A stretch of 64,000 nucleotides of DNA from Varroa destructor (Eukaryota > Arthropoda > Arachnida > Mesostigmata > Varroidae): the NCBI RefSeq assembly GCF_002443255.2, contig NW_019211455.1, forward strand, positions 14,427,080-14,491,079. Direction: 5' to 3'. Position 1 is the first letter of the stretch; every line of letters starts with the position of its first letter. The notes beneath the pieces are model-generated. The model ran no database searches. It was not told where the DNA came from and saw only the letters and a list, made by a program, of their open reading frames with translations. Shown here piece after piece: positions 60,201 through 64,000 of this stretch. The position numbers and the translations under genes are program-made.

Positions 60201-61701
60201 AAATTTGAGCAAAATAGAAAAAATTATGATGTTGTAGAATTCGATGATTCAGATAAACAATATGAACGATGCACCACGCTATGCCTATTGTCGTATGAGA
60301 AAAAGACTTATGCTTTTAAAATGAACAGTCATCTATAATATTTCACTGTTTATACAGCCCAATTGTAATTGCTTTGTAACACAAAATAGGTTAGGTCTTT
60401 CCTTGTTCCTAGCCTTACTGATCTAATTTCTGTTATTGCTATCGACTTTTATTAGCCATGCTAAATAGAAGTTTTCCATGGAATAAGATAGCTAATTTTT
60501 CGAAAACTCGATAGCACAGCTGCGTTTTATGTCCGGCACTACTTGCACTACCTCTTCAAAAAAATTGTTGGTAGATCACGCATGACTAATTAGCGACACC
60601 AATTATGTAATTTAACAACGGGCTTAAAGTCGTATCATTTGCTTAAGTTAGCACATAAAAAAAACTACAAATTTCGTTGGCCGTACATACAGGAAGAATG
60701 GAATTTCCAGTTAATTTACCGGGTAGTACATTATCTGTGTAAAATTCGAGACATCGCCAATGTCTATTACTGGCATGGAACCCAATATGCACCTAGTATA
60801 ACCATTATAGAATAAAAGTAACCGTCAGTGACACGTAAATCTGGACAAATCTATATAATCGTAAAATGCATATGATCGTTTATAATGTGTGACCTATCGA
60901 GTGAAAGATTGACTGGCAAACTACACAAAAGTACGACAGTATTGAAATTTATTCTGCAATATAGGGCAGGTAAAACGTGTAATCAAAGCAGCGTCCATAG
61001 TTCGATTTGCATTGTGCGCAGTTGTTTGTGAGACAAGAAAGCACAAATAGATTTTATACTACGCGCACATTCGAAGATGGATGGACGATTGAAGAGATAT
61101 GAAGAGGATTAGAAAAAACTCACGAAAAAAGTTTTATTACTGCCATATGATTTAACGTATCTATTCCAAACAAATCATCTCTTTATAGTGAGCAATCCCT
61201 TCGGGGTGTTTTTTGCTTCTTCACATGCCCCCAATACGTGATGGGTTTTGCCATCTCCCACAGGAGCTAGCTATGGCAGCGGGAGTATCCGGGGGCCAAC
61301 ACTGTTCAACCCAAACGGAACCCGGAGATTGGCAGGAAATATCCCGTCCAGCAGCCAACAAAGCACACAGCCAGCCATCCACGGAAGAACGGACTGGGCG
61401 GCAAAGTAAGAACCTACCACCTTGCGAGAAAAGGACGATTTATTTCCCTTCTCATTTTCCGCGTTCTGTGCCTCTTTAAAGATGACTAATATATCTGCCT
61501 CGATAGAATCGAATGTAATTTTGCCGCTAAATTTGCCGCGTCAGGGATTAATTACAAAACGTAAGCAACTTTTCATCAGCGCTATGTAGGGTATATATAG
61601 AGAACAAGAAAACAGCGTAACGATATTTACTAATTTGATTATCGTATTTGACAAATGCGCTCCTCACACACTCGATCCCGTCTTCTAGGTATCTGAAATA
61701 G
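47305..61701 (+). CDS. MAK/CILK1: MAK/CILK1 (ICK)-type serine/threonine kinase, whole gene span
   Basis: Join for the short form: 47431-47531 (or 48051-48151), 48954-49008, 52741-52862, 53351-53560, 55864-56007, 56278-56476, 58108-58242, 58401-58546, 59168-59346, 61264-61405, 61689-61701. This sums to 1446 nt, 481 aa plus TAG, with all phases consistent. Numbered from MNRY, the kinase domain spans about 4-284: glycine loop GDGTYG, ATP lysine K33, helix-C E50, HRD with D125, DFG at 143-145, and the activation motif T157-D158-Y159, which in this family is phosphorylated by CDK20/CCRK. The C terminus keeps GRTDWAAKY. Family members (MAK, CILK1, yeast Ime2-like) control ciliary length and intraflagellar transport; that role is transferred from homologs. 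The tail is shorter than in the roughly 620-630 aa human proteins. Confidence 0.93.
47922..48151 (+). CDS. MAK/CILK1: Kinase alternative first coding exon 1b
   Basis: Encodes MKRY, then [11 protein letters not shown] and VAIK, 18 of 34 residues identical to exon 1a. It ends AAA before GTGAGT in the same phase 2, and ATG-to-donor length is 101 nt in both exons. ATG at 47922 gives a 43-residue Thr/Pro-rich N-terminal extension ([15 protein letters not shown]); the conserved MKRY ATG is at 48051. A stop codon lies at 47871 in frame, so the exon can start translation itself. Confidence 0.85.
48954..49008 (+). CDS. MAK/CILK1: Kinase exon 2
   Basis: Acceptor ATTTCCAG, donor AAG then GTAAGT. Encodes [18 protein letters not shown], residues 35-52, including the helix-C glutamate E50. 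The first base completes a codon with either exon 1a (Gln) or exon 1b (Lys). Confidence 0.92.
52741..52862 (+). CDS. MAK/CILK1: Kinase exon 3
   Basis: Acceptor CACTTCCAG, donor ACAG then GTAGGC, phase 0 to 2. Residues 53-92 include NLIKLKEV and the hinge FVFEYM, followed by NLYQLIKD, all typical of RCK kinases. The preceding intron is about 3.7 kb. Confidence 0.92.
53351..53560 (+). CDS. MAK/CILK1: Kinase exon 4: catalytic and activation loops
   Basis: Residues 94-162, from [10 protein letters not shown] through [17 protein letters not shown] and PPYTDYVST. All catalytic residues are intact (D125, K127, N130, D143), so this is an active kinase by sequence. Acceptor TTTGCAG, donor CACAAG then GTAATT. 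Confidence 0.95.
54166..54239. repeat. Compound (CT)n(AT)n microsatellite
   Basis: CT repeat at 54166-54206 followed directly by an AT repeat to 54239, inside the kinase intron between exons 4 and 5. Confidence 0.95.
55864..56007 (+). CDS. MAK/CILK1: Kinase exon 5
   Basis: Residues 164-210: [20 protein letters not shown] and [13 protein letters not shown], the APE motif and helix F of the C-lobe. Acceptor TTGTTTCAG, donor TTCAG then GTTAGT, phase 2. Confidence 0.93.
56278..56476 (+). CDS. MAK/CILK1: Kinase exon 6
   Basis: Residues 212-277: [25 protein letters not shown] and [13 protein letters not shown], typical of the family C-lobe. Acceptor TATTTTCCAG, donor GCC then GTAAGT, phase 0. The frame stays open far past the donor, into the intron. 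Confidence 0.92.
58108..58242 (+). CDS. MAK/CILK1: Kinase exon 7: end of kinase domain
   Basis: 45 codons, residues 278-322, starting ALRYPYF (end of the kinase fold) and moving into a Gln/Arg-rich tail ([18 protein letters not shown]). Acceptor GATTACAG, donor CAG then GTACCT. Confidence 0.9.
58401..58546 (+). CDS. MAK/CILK1: Kinase exon 8: regulatory tail
   Basis: Residues 323-370, a polar tail with KTWFNIKWD and an acidic end DDDFDIN. Acceptor CTTCCGACAG after a T-rich run; donor TCG then GTGAAT, phase 2. Confidence 0.82.
59168..59346 (+). CDS. MAK/CILK1: Kinase exon 9: regulatory tail
   Basis: Acceptor GTCCCACAG, donor CTCG then GTAAGG, phase 2 to 1. Residues 372-430, basic at first ([10 protein letters not shown]), then [18 protein letters not shown]. 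The minus strand is also open here as a shadow. Confidence 0.83.
61264..61405 (+). CDS. MAK/CILK1: Kinase exon 10: conserved C-terminal region
   Basis: Acceptor ATCTCCCACAG; donor GCAAA then GTAAGA. In the frame set by exon 9 it encodes [10 protein letters not shown], a Gly/Ser/Gln-rich stretch and then GRTDWAAK, the conserved tail end of MAK/CILK1 proteins (residues 432-477). Another frame is also open but does not match the phase. Confidence 0.85.
61689..61701 (+). CDS. MAK/CILK1: Kinase exon 11: last three codons and stop
   Basis: The acceptor GTCTTCTAG is followed by G TAT CTG AAA TAG, giving a C terminus [11 protein letters not shown]. The Tyr after Lys is conserved in human relatives, which supports this tiny coding piece of the terminal exon. 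Confidence 0.7.
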
Positions 61702-62263
61702 AAGCTGAAATTCTACTGGATCTACTTGGGGCGATTAAGCGTGTCTAAGCAGCGTGAAGGACCGCTGAAGCCAGACCCGCCCGACGACACGAATCAGACG
61801 AACCACGCTGGACGGAATATTAGCTGAGACGCTAATCAACGACAACATAGCAACATCGTCGTTAATTGAATTTTTGTAAAATATGTAAATTATATCTCGA
61901 TGCATAAGTATCAACCAAGCGCAACAGTTTCTACATGTTAAAGCTACATAAGATCAAATACGACGAGTTTCTCGAAATAGCAAAAGCAATGACATCTCTA
62001 TGTACAACATACGGCGAGAGCCGATTAGATGCCATCTAAGGCTAACTGTGTCAAGCGTAACTGTAACACGAGCTAAACCCACAAATATACCGAAGCTTTA
62101 TTTGCATACGATGTATTAGAACGTGAAGAAAGCTAACTCATTAACTCCGTTTCATACAGATATTGCTTCACCTGCATTAGAAAAAATATCTTCTTATAGT
62201 CATCTAAATTGCTACTTAAAAATATTACATACAATAAAACTAAAAAAATATTATTACAATAAA
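61702..62263 (+). other. Probable 3' UTR of the kinase gene
   Basis: AT-rich sequence after the stop with no good frame. It ends at two AATAAA signals (62233-62238 and 62258-62263), 530-560 nt downstream of the stop. Confidence 0.5.
62233..62263 (+). terminator. Candidate polyadenylation signals of the kinase gene
   Basis: Two AATAAA hexamers 25 nt apart in an A-rich stretch, at suitable distance from the stop codon at 61701. Confidence 0.4.
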
Positions 62264-64000
62264 ACATAGCTTCGAAAAACACTTGAACAAGTAACATACA
62301 ACGAGTAACTCTTTGTTTTCTCGATTACGTTCTTCGTCATATATGAGTTAAGTGTAGATTGTTTTTCAGCAAAAAGACAGTCAATCGACTTCTGCTGTAC
62401 GAAACGCTCGATATGAAGCTAGATCAGTTAGATATGCTGTAATATATATACGTTATATCGTGTATGAAAATAAATCTCTTTATCGTCTCGGATATACTGT
62501 GTCTGGCTTTTTTAATAGACATTTTATCAGTTATTCTCTCTAGCGATGTTTCCCGCAGCGCGGTAAAATGCAAATCTACGGCACGTTCGTAGAGATGATA
62601 GTGTGTGTTTGTTCCGTTCGGCAATCGCAGCTTGTTCGATGAAGCTGTGCATTGGTGATCCATCGGTATATCCGCAGGACGCTGTTTTGCTTTCGAGCTT
62701 GATTAAATCAATGGTCGACTTGTTAGGAGAGTGATGGAACCAGAATGCTCAAGTGGTATCAGGGCGGACGCCAAATGCGTAGCCGTGTCCGGCGTTCAAA
62801 ATCGTCAAGTAATATTATTTCAAGTCAGAAAGGGAAAAGCGCACAATGGAAAACGAGGAAGTGGCTAGGAGTAGCGGAACTAGTCTGCCTGTCGAAGGTA
62901 GTGCTGACTATAGCGTCTGCAAACACAACCATAACAAAAATATAAACGATATTCCAATATCTAACATAATTAATTGTGAACGTAACTCAACGGATCAACT
63001 AAAAGCTTCCTTTAGTAATTGCTTACTCAATAATAAGCTGAGTATGCTTTGCAAAACAAGTAATTACATCATTCGCTTTAAAAAATATACGATGAACGTT
63101 TTAACTTGTCAAATGTTATTGAAACCTTAAATAGACAGCGTGAACCCACGTGAAACCGTAGTGCTTCGCTTAGTCCACGCTGCTCAAAGGAAACGATCGT
63201 ATTTAATCGCAAAGATCTCGTCAGTCACCAAGATTGGGTATGACTGGTATCATATACACAATCCAGCAAGGGAACTAACTGCCAGACCGTATACCTGTAG
63301 AATTTCTGAAATAAAGCGCTAGTTTTTTTATTTAATTCGTCGATAAGTCCGTCAAAACCTCTGTCAAATTACACCCTTCACCTCAGCGTCATTGAAAGCA
63401 CTACAAATATCGCAATAAAATGACGCAACTGGGCACTATTTAAGAAATATTTATTTAACAGCAAACGAAAACTGAATAATAAGATTTATGACTTTCTGAA
63501 GCCGTTGTGTACTCACAAGGAGTTTACACTTCGGTGAGTAATATACGATAATTTCTTATGTGCTTAAAATCTATCGCCTGAGTGACATAAACCAAATTGT
63601 TTTTCGAATTTAATGACCAATTTTGGTCCATGGGCAAATTTGGCCGCGAATTTTACCTCGCATCAATCGCAAACATAGGCAGCATTGTCAATTCTGTAAC
63701 CATCCAAACGTATCTACCGAGGCAAGACAATACCTTTCCTATCAGCTTGTTATGCATCTAGACTGATACTGTTTGATGTAAGACGAAATGTCCTCATCGT
63801 TTCCTTAAGGGCTTACCTTTTCACAGGGAGGCACACAGCGGAACGAATCTGTCGCGCAGTGGCTGTGACGTCGTTGCTCACATCCCTTCCTTCAGGGCGA
63901 GGGTGCCTAGATGTGATTCTATCCTTGAACGGCGCCATCTCACTGAGGCCCCCCCCCCCGCCCGTTCCAACGTGCGAACATTCAAGCATACGTCTTTGGC
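62264..64000. other. No firm gene downstream of the kinase
   Basis: An ATG at 62846 starts MENEEVARSSGTSLPVEG and meets a possible GTAGTG donor, so a first exon of a further plus-strand gene is conceivable. A C run ends the window near 63951-63960. Confidence 0.45.

Noticed and set aside
61213..61479. Plus-strand 88-codon frame covering kinase exon 10
   Set aside because: It is in a different phase from that set by exon 9; the correct phase gives the conserved GRTDW tail.

Overview
This is intron-rich animal nuclear DNA, AT-rich, with many dinucleotide microsatellites and one fixed-size 100-N assembly gap (9009-9108). A Beat-like immunoglobulin gene fragment points to an arthropod. A mite or tick would fit the overall look, but nothing here proves the species. 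Almost no long open frame is a gene by itself: the real genes had to be assembled exon by exon from splice sites, reading phase and protein similarity.

Layout. (1) 1-7.1 kb: no convincing gene; two TATA-like sites, a weak 174-codon frame and short hairpins. (2) 7.1-8.9 kb, plus strand: the 3' part of an Ig-superfamily gene resembling Beaten path (Beat) proteins, two well-supported exons and a less certain last exon. (3) 8.9-19.2 kb: no supported gene; microsatellites, the gap, hairpin repeats and one unrecognised 122-codon frame. (4) 19.5-32.4 kb, minus strand: a 22-exon gene whose coding exons sum to 3129 nt with every reading phase matching (1042 aa). It encodes a signal peptide followed by eleven tandem repeats of about 75-115 residues and a truncated twelfth. 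I do not recognise the family. This is the best candidate for something undescribed. (5) 34.5-34.9 kb, minus strand: a frameshifted open region with one membrane segment and a Cys-rich stretch, faintly like BK-channel beta subunits. (6) 35-47.2 kb: mostly empty, a few weak exon candidates. (7) 47.3-61.7 kb, plus strand: a complete MAK/CILK1 (ICK) ciliary kinase gene of the RCK family, with two homologous, mutually compatible first coding exons that each supply a different glycine-rich ATP loop. (8) 61.7-64 kb: its 3' UTR, then unassigned sequence.

The genes are unrelated in function as far as I can tell: a cell-surface or secreted Ig protein, a secreted repeat protein, and a cytoplasmic/ciliary kinase. 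Models rest on reading alone; transcripts are needed to confirm exon joins, first exons and UTRs.
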